64,000 nucleotides of DNA from Sphaerosporella brunnea (taxonomy: Eukaryota > Ascomycota > Pezizomycetes > Pezizales > Pyronemataceae), in assembly GCA_008704415.1 (NCBI GenBank), contig VXIS01000058.1:62001-126000 (forward strand), in the 5' to 3' direction. Shown here piece by piece: positions 54,350 through 64,000 of the stretch. Every line of letters starts with the position of its first letter. Position 1 is the first letter of the stretch. Below the pieces are notes generated by a model that did not search any database, was not told where the DNA came from, and saw only the letters and a program-made list of their open reading frames with translations. The position numbers and the translations under genes are program-made.

Positions 54350-56522
54350 GGTTACATTTGTCACTCCACACGACTCCGCAGGTCCGTATCCAGAGGCACG
54401 CTGCGATTTTGGCTGGATCACGAGGCAAGGCAAGGCAGACATAGGTAGTTGCAAATCTGGTTCACAACTTCAATCGATTAATTAAGGACGCCCGGAGTTT
54501 GTGCAGCGTGTATAATTCTTGTTCCATGCTTTGCGCGGCAATCATGAGGTGGAAAGTTCCGCGGTCGTGCTCGAAATAACAGGTATCCAGAGGGCATGCT
54601 CAGCTTTGAGCTTGTGGACAAAGTCTCGGCAAGCTGCAGCCGCACGCTGTGATCAATATACTTGAGGCTGATGAGCAGATATCGCACTTTTATTGCGCGA
54701 GGATTGGCCCTGTAAATTCCAACTGCCCGCATCCGCGCAAGGCGACTTTCACCTCACAGTTCGCTTCGCTGTTATTACCTAGGCCATATGGGTATTGCCT
54801 TCCTTGCTTTTCAAAACCGTTATTTTAGATGATATAGGCAAACGTCTGCAATAACAGTATGCTTATAGGTATGGCGCCTTGCTCTACACCTTGCATTTCT
54901 CGCGATTTTCAAAGAACTCCAAGATAGGTGTATTGCGCGTTTGGGTGGACATGGCGGGAAGTTCCTGTTTGTCGACTGGGGTTCATGGTACCACAGCTCG
55001 CTTCCATGGTTCCAAGGGTGCCAATGGGCAGATCTCGTCCAGATTCCTACATCTTGTGTGGATTGATTGATAACGATAGCAACGAATTGTACCACCACAC
55101 CCCTGCCGCCGTTTGCGGTGCACAAAAATAAAATAAAATAAATTTTGCACATCGTATTCGACTCGTGCTCGTCAAAAGTGTCGATCTATCTATGGCAAGG
55201 CCTCCCAACGGTAAAGACGTTGATTCGAATTCTGCCAAGGTGAAGATGAGAACCTCAACTTTCCCCAGCGCTGTCAAGCAATGTAGATAGATAGATACAG
55301 ACATGCACAGCGGGCAGTAATTTTGCAAACCCGCGCCCGAATTTGAAATGTGCTCACCAGCCATCGAACGATGCAACGCATGGCAGATCTGCGGGTTCCT
55401 GAGTCCGGCATACAACATGTCGCCCCAGCTGAAGGGGCTGCATATCCGTCCACTGCCGTGCCCACCCTCCAACAATTCGTGCGCAGTAAACAATTGTTTG
55501 AACAGGCGGGGTAGGCTGTCGGTGCTGCACCCCGGTGCAAGGAATGCACGACATCGTTGCCCTGTCGTTGGCTGTGTTTGGAACAGCGTTATTTTCGAAA
55601 GACTCGAAATGATTCTGCCGTATCTATGCTACGAGTAAAAAACAAACGCTGCTGGAAGCAGTAGAATACGTCGTGAGACGAGATAAACTAAGTAGACAGA
55701 TATACCTATCGAAATTTCTAGTGGAACGATTGACGTGAGCCCTATGGACCCCTGGCAAACGCTCTATATAGCGCTAGCTAGAGGCAGATACATACTGACT
55801 TCTTTAATTTATGGGCGACAAGCAAGCGAGAGTGTAGAGTAAAAGTCGCTATTAGAAGTCTGGATTTTGTCGGGAATGACGGTTCAAATTCCCAAAAGCC
55901 CAAGCGGATACACTACACGCTATAGACTTGAGGCACCCACTGGGTAAAAGTGGCATCATTTTGCGTTGCGAGGGTACGAAGTCATATTCTTAGATACCTT
56001 CCATCATCCAAATATTACCAAGGTAAATAAATATTCGGGTTTCATAAAACAAGTCGAAGTCACAAACGGATATAGTGGGCCAATTGTAAGAAAACCTCAT
56101 GCATTAATTATCGCCACTTTTTATGTCTCCAAACCGAACACTCTGCTCCTCCCCGTGAGCGTCCAAATCAAAAGAAAATGCAATCATATCCCATCCATAA
56201 GCCCCCTCAAAATCATGCCCATGTGATGCCCCTAAGTCCCTGCCCGACGACCGAACCCGAACAGTGGAAAACTGTTGACAACACTTCCTTTGCCAAGACA
56301 CAACCAAGAGAAACAAATGCATAAGCCGTAACACATGATCAAGGAAAAAAATCGGAAAACATTAGACGCAGCCGTTAAATGAGACCCCTACTCAATCCTC
56401 CATAAAGAAATCCTTCACATGTCCCTCAAAAGAAACCCGTCACACGATCAAGCATACCGAAGCGACTGGTTCTCAGAGAGACCAGAGAGGAAGCCCCGAG
56501 AGGACTACCGGTTGAAGACCGT
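54350..56522. other. Long intergenic stretch
   Basis: Over 2 kb without a gene or RNA I can support. Confidence 0.35.
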
Positions 56523-56969
56523 TTAGTAGTAGCTGCCGTCCTTCTTGACGGTGACGGTCTTGGTCTTGGTAACCGGGTAGCAGTCCTTGGTCTTGTAGAC
56601 GGTCTTGGTGACGGGGTAGCAGTCCTTGGTCTTGTAGACGGTCTTGGTGTAGTAGACGGGGTAGCCCTTCTTGACGGTGATGGTCTTGGTGTAGTAGACG
56701 GGGTAGTCCTTCTTGACGGTGACGGTCTTGGTGACGGGGTAGCAGTCCTTGGTCTTGTAGACGGTCTTGTACTTGTAGTCGTAAACGGTGGTCGTCTTCC
56801 ACTTGTACTCGGTGACGGTCTTTCCGTAGCTGTCGTAGTAATCAGGGGCTCCCGGAGCGGGCTCGGCAGCGCGCTCGACGAGGGCCTCAACGGGCTCAGC
56901 GGCGGGGACCGCAGAGGCGATGGCCGAAACGGCGAAGAGGGCAACGATGGAAGCGAGGGAGAACTTCAT
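56523..56969 (-). CDS. Secreted tyrosine/lysine-rich tandem-repeat protein
   Basis: 148 codons, no intron. A signal peptide (MKFSLASIVALFAVSAIASA) is followed by a short alanine/proline-rich acidic spacer (residues ~21-43), then to the end a mosaic of two units: KTVYKTKDCYPVTKT (three times, each with one Cys) and TVKKxYPVYYTKT (twice), plus TTTVYDYKYKTV. The mature protein is strongly basic and rich in Tyr, Thr, Lys and Val in alternating order, favouring beta-strands. No GPI signal and no dibasic KR Kex2 site between repeats. Likely a cell-wall or surface protein, possibly crosslinked through Tyr or Cys (inference). A TATA box sits 150 bp upstream. I know no characterised homologue. Confidence 0.82.
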   Translation of the reverse strand: MKFSLASIVALFAVSAIASAVPAAEPVEALVERAAEPAPGAPDYYDSYGKTVTEYKWKTTTVYDYKYKTVYKTKDCYPVTKTVTVKKDYPVYYTKTITVKKGYPVYYTKTVYKTKDCYPVTKTVYKTKDCYPVTKTKTVTVKKDGSYY

Positions 56970-57117
56970 TGTGGATTATTGATTATGAACGAAGGTTCAA
57001 AGTATTAGAGGTCGTTATTAGAGGAGTCGTAAGAAGGAAGACCGGAGTGTTGGAGGGTTGATTAGCGACGGTGAGAGGGGTGAGGAAAGAAGTGCTGAGG
57101 GGGGGACTGTGGTCGGT

Positions 57118-57124
57118 CTTTATA
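57118..57124 (-). promoter_or_regulatory. TATA box of the repeat-protein gene
   Basis: TATAAAG on the minus strand, 149-155 bp upstream of the start codon, consistent with a leader of about 110-120 nt and strong, regulated expression. Confidence 0.5.
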
Positions 57125-60100
57125 CAACTTCGACACATCGTGAGATCTATTGAGTTCCATCATGATAGAGGCAGGACTGCTCCAAGTCCGTGCTTGCCAG
57201 CCCCCTCCGCCCCTCCCCTCCCCCACCAAGGTTCACTCCCACTCGATGGAATTGCCGAAGCTGAGCATATCGGTCCAAGCTGGCGCCGACATGGTGGTGG
57301 TGAACGTTCGACTAACTCGGACGCTGCATGCAAATAGAATCCTTGCACTCGTTGTTGAGATCTAAAATTAAATCGGGTTGGCAGTGATAGTTCGCTGTGA
57401 GACACGGGAAATTGGGTGTTTGTTTTTTCCATGACGGTGATAGGTACTCTCCACCGGCAACGGGGGCTGAGAACATGGTTCCGCAATCGGAATGGCGTCC
57501 ATGATTGCCAACAGCGTTGAGTGGCTTTCTTTCGCATGCGTGATTTCGGCTGCCAAAATCATCCATACACATTCGGTCATCAAATCGAATGGTGGGGTGC
57601 TCCTGGCCAGCTCGCCAACTGGAAGTCCTTGCCAGGCATCAGGCACACGTGTGGGACACCAGCCGCATATGGCGTCGGAAACCACCAATGGCATTTCTGG
57701 GCGATCAACACAGAAAATTACCAAAATTAAGGAAACGAGGCTGGGTAAGTGAGAACACTTTTTGCTATCACTATCCCGGCTTTGACTCCTCGCCGTACCT
57801 GACCCAAGCTGAGCCCCTTGGTGCAAACCTGCGCACAGTTTTTCCGTTTTCCATCCCAGTTTCCATCCCAGCGTTCGAACCAGGTCTGTGCTTTAAGCGA
57901 GAAATCGAAGAATCCAGCCCTAAGGGGTGCCTGTGCTCGGGTCCGAGCGGAAGCAGGCCAACCACCTCGCTGTCACGGGATATCGAACAAGCGCGAGTGA
58001 TTGGCCTGCAACGTTAGCTCACGGGAAAACGGCAAGACTTTTGCACCTTGGAAATGTCTTGAGTACTGTGTAAAATCCAGCACTGTTGTTGCACGCTTAG
58101 GCCGCAAATATCGCATGCCTAGCCGTCAGCTGTCGTGGCAGCAATCAGACGTCAAAGACAAATCGGCTGAAGCTGTGATACGGGAACATGTCAGGAACAG
58201 CCCGCATATGCGGCACAAACAAGTCCCAAATGAGCTCAATGCCTGCTCCGTTTTGGGGAGAGCCTTTTTGGTGGCGGGGGGGCTGGGATGTGAAGCGATT
58301 GGTGGCGATCTCGTGTTGTAAGGATGGGCTGAAGAGTGCATTCTAAAAATTGACGCTCGCATGTCATGGTCGCGTCGTACACAGGCTTAGGAGGCGAAGG
58401 GCTGTGATATCAGACCCCCCAAGGCAGCCGCGGGTACGAACAACAAAAAAGCAAAGGGGAGACTTCAACGCACTCATTATTGCTCATGAGGGAGATTTTC
58501 AAGAAGCAAACTGCATATGCACTCCTTCTCCGTGCCTTCTCGTTTGCAGAAAGAGAGACCCTCGGATATGTCCCAGGCACCCGCTTGTACAAGCCGTCAT
58601 GTTGTGCTCCGCGATGCGTTGTACTGTACTTTGTGGATGATGATCGAGACTTCAACCGATTCTTTTTTCTTTCAGCTTCTAAAGATGCATTTCGCTAGCT
58701 AGATCTTTCCATCCATAGGCTCGCCGTAAGTTCCGTCTCATGCCGCCGGTTGACAACAAGCAATGTCTCTCCGGATCCAAAGCCAAAGACATGCGCACCG
58801 ATGTTGGGGGCAACGTCTTCAGCAGCCTTCAGCCGCACGGCAAGCGCGACAGGACAGAATTCGTTGTTCAGTCTGGTCAGAGACATCCCGGATTACTCGT
58901 TGCGTGCAATCTCGCTTCCTCTGCCGCTGGGATTTTCACACTGGGCTCCCGCAGACGCCACCAACCACCATCAACACTCCGCGGACCTCTCCTATCATGG
59001 AAATGGCCAGCTCATTCTCATGCAAACTGTACATATGCGCTTCAGCCCCAGGCTGCAAATCCTTCGAATCGTGATGATCTGACTGTATGTTCGTGGGGGG
59101 CATAGTGCCCGGAATATTCGGGATCCGGTTTGTTGACTCAGGAAGTGCTTGTTGGCATGCAACGGCACGGCCGAACAGTTGAGTCGAGCTGATCTCAACC
59201 AAATCCAGGAGTGGATGACCGAATGAAAGTTTGAAGACAATGGAGTCCGTTCGCCGGTACCGCGGTGAGCTGGCCAGGAGAAGGGAAATAGGAATGGCGT
59301 GCTTCTCGCGCAAGGTGCGTCCTGCTGACGAACGATGAAAACCCGTAAGATACTCTATCCCGCTGAACTCTCACCTGGAAGTTTTGCCACCCCAATACCC
59401 CCCGCCCTTCTCCTTCACAATCGAGGTCAACATGACTTATGGATCATGTCCTATCACCCGAATGAACAGCAAGAAATTTCTGACTGTCGTCAACTTCGAG
59501 GACTGGACGATAATTCTTCAGGCCGAAGTTCAGACGATTTTCCGAAGTTGAGTCCTGTCGGCAGTCTCGAGGATCTTCCCATCTCAGAATCGTCCGAGCC
59601 GAAATTCCTTCGCAGTGGCGCAAGCAACTGGTGTTGGTGATGGCAATTGCGAAACGTCTGAAAGGAAACCACTACACAAGAGAGAAGCCCACTACCTTTC
59701 TATAAGTAATTTCAAAGGTCCGAGCGTACGTACACCTCCACCATTGAAAATACCGACAAAGCTCACAGGAAATATCACGCATCACGAAAAAATGATGTTG
59801 TGCATCAACGTCAGAGGATGTTGATTGGCGAGGTGCAAATCTGAAACGCGTACCCCGCACAAGAAGCCCCGCAAGCTCACTAACATCGCCAGGCAACGGG
59901 GCACTGCCATTCTCGCTCTGGAAGCAAGCCTTCCAATGATTTGCCAGCGGTCGACGACGACGACTCTGACTCTGACGACGCGCATCCGCTTCCACCGGAC
60001 GTTGGTCAGGGCCGAACAGCCTTACATCACTCAACCGGCTTGTGGATTCTGGAAAACCAGTATGTTGGTGTCCGTAGGTACAGATCCCGATCGAGTTCCA

Positions 60101-61060
60101 CGCCACCCGCTGTCAGTGGGGCAGAAAATTGACATGGCTTGACGAGCGGAGGGAAGAGCATTGTCAGCAGTCTGGGACCCATAATGCTCATTCGGTCATC
60201 CACGGGGAACCAGCCCGTTTGCTCTTAGTCCCTCCGAATACAAACTGTAATTAGCGTTCATAGTTTTCCGAGATACATGTATACATACCTAATTGATCAT
60301 GCGCAAATTTCTGTTCCAATGATAAACGGGGGACAGTGCAGAGATGCGATCGGTCTGACGTTGATTCTCGGTCTGCCACGCGACAGACACGCGCAAGCTA
60401 ATGGCCACGGCTGATGCGAGGTAAATCTCCCGGTAACCAGTGAGCAAGCATAAAGTGTGAAACCCGTTGAAATTAATGTTTTGTCGATCTTCTCCCGCAT
60501 CATGGGATATCATTCGTCGCAACCCTAACCGCCAGTCCGCACACATTGAGTTCCTTAGTCTTTGCGATATTCACTTAGGGGCCCTGTACCGTTGTATCGT
60601 TGTTGTTGATTCGAATTATCTAAAAACCCAGGCTCTCAGTGTGTCTTTACTGCTTCTACGCGGTCCTTCAATAGCTATAGCGATATCGCCCACACGATCT
60701 TAATGTTGTGTACCTTTCCCCCTTATTCAAGCTTTCATTATATCCAACCAGCACTAGAACTGACCGTACAGTTTCCCGTAGCTGTTGAATTTCAGCACGC
60801 TGGTTTTCGATTAAATTCTCGCGTCTCCTACACGATACCGGAAGCAACGGGAAGCTCGGAAGTCGTTTGAGCTCAGAACTGAAGCCTTGATATCGAACGA
60901 TATCAAAACCATATTGTTCGTCGACAACGGTATCCAGTGCGGCCGGCTTGGAGGCTTAGTGGTCCCAAATATCGCCATAGATCATCATGATTCATAATTC
61001 TAAAGCTTTGAGGCGTCTGTCGGCCGTTACAGCTAGTTGAAGAGTCCGAGTGACGTTTTG
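57125..61060. other. Long region without supported genes
   Basis: Nearly 4 kb of overlapping frames of 60-150 codons on both strands with no motif I recognise and no splice-joined continuation. Real genes with unfamiliar products could be missed here. Confidence 0.3.
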
Positions 61061-61099
61061 AGTGACCACAGTTGACCCATGAGATAGCATCAATAAGGG
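61061..61099 (-). repeat. Dispersed 40-bp repeat, copy 2
   Basis: Inverted match to 42011-42050. On the shared strand the differences are C in copy 1 and T here (for example CTCACGGG against CTCATGGG, CTGCGGCC against CTGTGGTC), a transition pattern as left by RIP or CpG decay. Confidence 0.5.
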
Positions 61100-61973
61100 A
61101 CTGGACAAGATAAGGCCAGGGGATGGATAGAGGGCCTGCCATGGTGGTTCGCGGTCGAATACAGGCAATAAACTTGATTACAAACAAAAAAAATATCCGA
61201 GTGATATCAAATGATTAGGCTCGGTTTAACAATGGAGCTTTGGTCTTCCACATAGTCTCGAGAGTAATACCTGATAAATTGCCTCGAGAGTTAAGAAATC
61301 TAAGCGGGGGTCCCAGGCATTCAGAAAGCTTATTCATCGGTCTTTGTTTGGATGGGTGAACCTCAGGATCCGGTACTGGAGCTTGAGGCCTAAGGGTTCG
61401 GCCTCAGAGGGCAAAAGCAAATGTCCATCTAGAATACAATGGACCCAAGGACAAACTATAAAGAGTTGGTTCCAGCTAATTCTCCTGCTAGTTACTGATT
61501 CGATCATGGTTGACGATACGAGTGACATGTGGTGATGTGGCCAGCAGGCTTGGAACTGTCTCTTCTTTCCAGCGACCACCAGAAAAGAGCCGCAAGTTGT
61601 AGTAAAAAGCTCTGGCATACAGAGCTCGTGCTATGCTAATTATGCTGGGTCTAACAACTTGGCCAAAGTTCGTGGAGAGGAAAAGCTAAATTCCGCCATT
61701 TCCCTGATAGTCTCGCAATCATGTACTGAAAGTTCAGGAATAAACGACAAAGTACAGTTATTAATCAAGAAAGGGATGCTGGTAGTCTGTGATTGGTTAC
61801 CGGAGAGCCAAAAGTAGACTCACAGGAGGCCGGCAGGCCAGATGGCGACCGCCAGCACTTCATCATGGCAGATCACTCGATGCACTGGGCCCTCATCGGC
61901 GCAAAGTGTAGGGAACATGAAGTCACAGCCTAACGGTGTGGCTAAGTTTTGGAGTAAGGTTAATGCCTGCGAG
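61100..61973. other. Unassigned
   Basis: No gene or repeat recognised. Confidence 0.3.
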
Positions 61974-62374
61974 CAGTGTTCTCTGGCCCGCGGCGACATC
62001 TGGCTGTTTATAATTGTAGACAGCCGGGCCGGCTTTACAGATGACTCGACCTAAAATACCCGGTCGTTACTCAGTACCCGCGTTGAAATAACCAGCGAAG
62101 GGCACCAGCAGGCAATAATTAAAATATCAATGAACAGAATCCTCCCCTGACTGCGGACATCGGGAAAGCATGTTTCTTTCCTCAATCACTTTGACTCAGA
62201 GAAGGCAGCCTTACAACATTCATATCAGCTGACATTCGCAGAATGGTACTGGTGGCTCGCAAATACTAGTGAGAGAATGGGTTAGGCTTTGTGTTCATGA
62301 CCCAGCCCAGCCGGACCGAAGGTTTTACAGCCAAAAAGCCCGTGACCGCGAGGGGCCGGCTATTGAGATCACTG
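61974..62374. mobile_element. Decayed hAT-type element, 401 bp
   Basis: Left end CAGTGTTCTCTGGCC, right end GGCCGGCTATTGAGATCACTG-like (62354-62374), flanking 8-mers CCTGCGAG (61966-61973) and CCCACGAG (62375-62382) agreeing at 6 of 8, both differences being transitions. GC-rich arms as in the other copies (GACAGCCGGGCCGGC near 62021). Confidence 0.6.
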
Positions 62375-62471
62375 CCCACGAGTGAGCGCTTGTGGAGCTG
62401 GCTTTCTACCGGGCCCTAATTCCTTAGTATGCAGGCTTAGAAGCTCTGAAGCTAGCTGCGAGTAAGCAATA

Positions 62472-62757
62472 GTGTGAAAGGTATTTCTCCGGTGAACAAA
62501 CGTTCGGACACCAGGTTATCCAGGAGCCCAGAAGCTCGCACGCAGAATGGAGTGCGATTCCTGCACGTGTACCCATCCAGTACAACCAATGGCTTAGGGA
62601 GGTATTTGAAGCAGTGCTCGGCTCTGGGCAAACCCTACATATCTACAAGAATGCTCACATAATCCTCTACAAAGGCTATTATTCCTTCATGGCGGAAATT
62701 ACCGAGGAAGCAGGGACCGACAGGGTACATGGCCAACTTGTATCGAATATATCGTAA
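62472..62757 (+). other. Coding-like remnant, unidentified
   Basis: A plus frame without its own ATG reads CERYFSGEQTFGHQV...IPARVPIQYNQWLREVF...TLHIYKNAHIILYKGYY and ends at TAA (62757). The composition is protein-like. An overlapping frame starting at 62474 is probably its shadow. No family recognised. Confidence 0.3.
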
Positions 62758-63327
62758 CTATATAATGGGCAAGTGATATGCTACTCGGATTTTGCCTGAC
62801 TGGTGCGAATGGATTATCGCCCTAGATTGCGTGGCAGTTAGACTGAGAGCTTATTTCCCCGGATCTCGGCATCAATTAGTCAGGTACCATCCTGGTCTAG
62901 GATTAATGTTCGACACTGTTATTAACATACCTCTTCTGGACAAGTTAAAATACAATGGAGATTGACTTGCCTTAGTTTCTTCATGATCCTCCCTGCTTCC
63001 AGAGAGCGATGCTTAAATGCACGCTTCTCCCTGCTAGGGCGTTCGCTGGCCCTAACCCCAAGTGCTGTGCATCTAATTGGCTGCACTTAACCTCACTGAT
63101 GATCATGGCTCTAAACCATGGAAGCCACACGACACGTTGATGATGAGTTCACCGACGAGACAAGCGAAAACGAGTGTAGAAGTGCAAGGCCAATGCATTT
63201 TAAAAGAAATAGCTATGTATACAAAAGAAATTCTAAAGAAAAGAAAGCCAGTGCTGTTACGTCACCGGCTTGAATTTTGTCTCACCGCATCAACAGTTGA
63301 GACTAATTCACGGGCGCCTTCAGTCCT
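62758..63327. other. Intergenic
   Basis: Nothing recognised. Confidence 0.35.
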
Positions 63328-64000
63328 CTAGCACCAGGCATTACCAGCCCAGCCACAGCTAGTCCAATAGTTGTTTCCACAGGTGTTACCGTTCCATCCC
63401 AAAAGTCGGTTGGCAAGGTCGGACACGTAAGAGTCAGTGGCTCCCTTGGGATCAGACAAGTCGGCGAAGTTGATCGAGCCCGAATTGTAGCCTGATCTTG
63501 GTCAGCTTCTATTCTCCACATTACTGGGATTGGGGGTTTTGTAACCAACCTCTTGCCGCCTGGTAAGGGTTTCCTTGGGTGGGTCCAGCATACGAGGTCT
63601 CGGAGTTCTGGCTGATCCACTGGACATAGCCAGGGCCTTGAGAGGTACCCTGAGTTCCGTCACGGACCATCTGCAGGATCGAGGCGGCCATATTGTTAGG
63701 GTCATAGGAAACAGAGCCGGCGTATGCCTGCATCAAGCCACAGTTCTGAACACCGTTGTTGGTGCATCCGACACGAACATTGCCAGAAGACTAGAAAGGA
63801 GTACATGTTAGCATCCTGCGGTAACACTGCACTAAAGGAAATAAAAGCGAGGAGCTCACCTCTTGCATGATGACGGCCAAGATGAGACGGGCGTCAACCT
63901 TCGCTTCCTGCGAGACTTGGACAATGGCGTTGTAAATAGCACCTGAAAATAGTTGTAAGCAAAAGTCTCAAGAATAGTTTAGGTTGGTTGAATACCTTGT
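63328..64000 (-). CDS. Lysozyme/lytic-transglycosylase-like secreted protein (5' partial)
   Basis: Exons on the minus strand: 64000-63996 (cut by the window edge), 63942-63860, 63790-63550, 63491-63328; introns 53, 69 and 58 nt, all joining in phase. The readable part is AIYNAIVQVSQEAKVDARL, then [29 protein letters not shown], then ASILQMVRDGTQGT and AARGYNSGSINFADL, ending NYWTSCGWAGNAWC. The ESSG (catalytic Glu) and GLMQ motifs are those of the SLT/goose-lysozyme fold. Such proteins cleave peptidoglycan or related beta-1,4 amino-sugar chains; in fungi they are secreted and may act on bacteria (inference). The signal peptide would lie beyond the right edge. Five cysteines in the readable part suit an extracellular protein. 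Confidence 0.75.

Noticed and set aside
55860..55900. Possible second tRNA (GGTTCAAATTCCC B-box-like word)
   Set aside because: No acceptor or anticodon stem can be formed around it.
56426..56944. 172-codon frame rich in PSPSRRT-like repeats
   Set aside because: It reads the same repeats as the secreted Tyr/Lys protein in another frame on the same strand; it lacks a signal peptide and the repeat periodicity comes from the true gene.

Overview
The window reads as the nuclear genome of a filamentous ascomycete (Pezizomycotina type). Evidence: introns of 50-70 nt with GT...AG borders and CTAAC/CTGAC-like branch sites, single dispersed 5S rRNA genes rather than an rDNA array, an intron-bearing tRNA-Met, and typical mould families (fungal rhodopsin-like membrane protein, RBR ubiquitin ligase with a long coiled coil, fucose-lectin-like propeller, alpha-carbonic anhydrase). 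No species is claimed.

Layout. 0-14 kb is the best preserved part: a TPR protein cut by the left edge, a zinc sorbitol/xylitol-type dehydrogenase, tRNA-Met(CAT), an RBR E3 ligase, a KduD-like short-chain dehydrogenase and a seven-helix membrane protein. Small inverted-repeat elements lie between them. 14-17.9 kb is nearly gene-free. 17.9-22.9 kb is a complete Ty1/copia retrotransposon on the minus strand, with identical 133-bp LTRs and a 5-bp target duplication but broken reading frames. 23-38 kb is a gene and transposon graveyard: a decayed HeLo/protein-kinase-like gene, a decayed FAD-linked oxidase, a decayed PhzF-like gene, hAT transposase remnants and GC-rich hAT-type repeats, with two small intact-looking genes. 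38-50 kb is again gene-bearing: two 5S rRNA genes, a secreted alpha-carbonic anhydrase, a membrane-anchored fucose-lectin-like protein, two small acidic proteins and a six-hairpin-glycosidase-like gene, with several hAT MITEs that keep their 8-bp target duplications. 50-63 kb is mostly unassigned, with a hAT MITE, a Tc1/mariner MITE and a secreted repeat protein. The right edge cuts a secreted lysozyme/transglycosylase-like gene.

Genes do not form an obvious pathway or operon-like unit. The two dehydrogenases (3-4.4 and 9.4-10.3 kb) could both act on sugars or polyols but are separated by unrelated genes. The carbonic anhydrase, lectin-like protein, repeat protein and lysozyme-like protein all point to the cell surface or secretome. 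The dominant process visible in the window is transposition: at least four superfamilies (copia, hAT, Tc1/mariner-type TA-inserting elements, unclassified foldbacks), one nested insertion and one insertion exactly at a start codon.

Exon structures were deduced by eye from splice signals and frame continuity. Family names come from recognised motifs, not from a database search.
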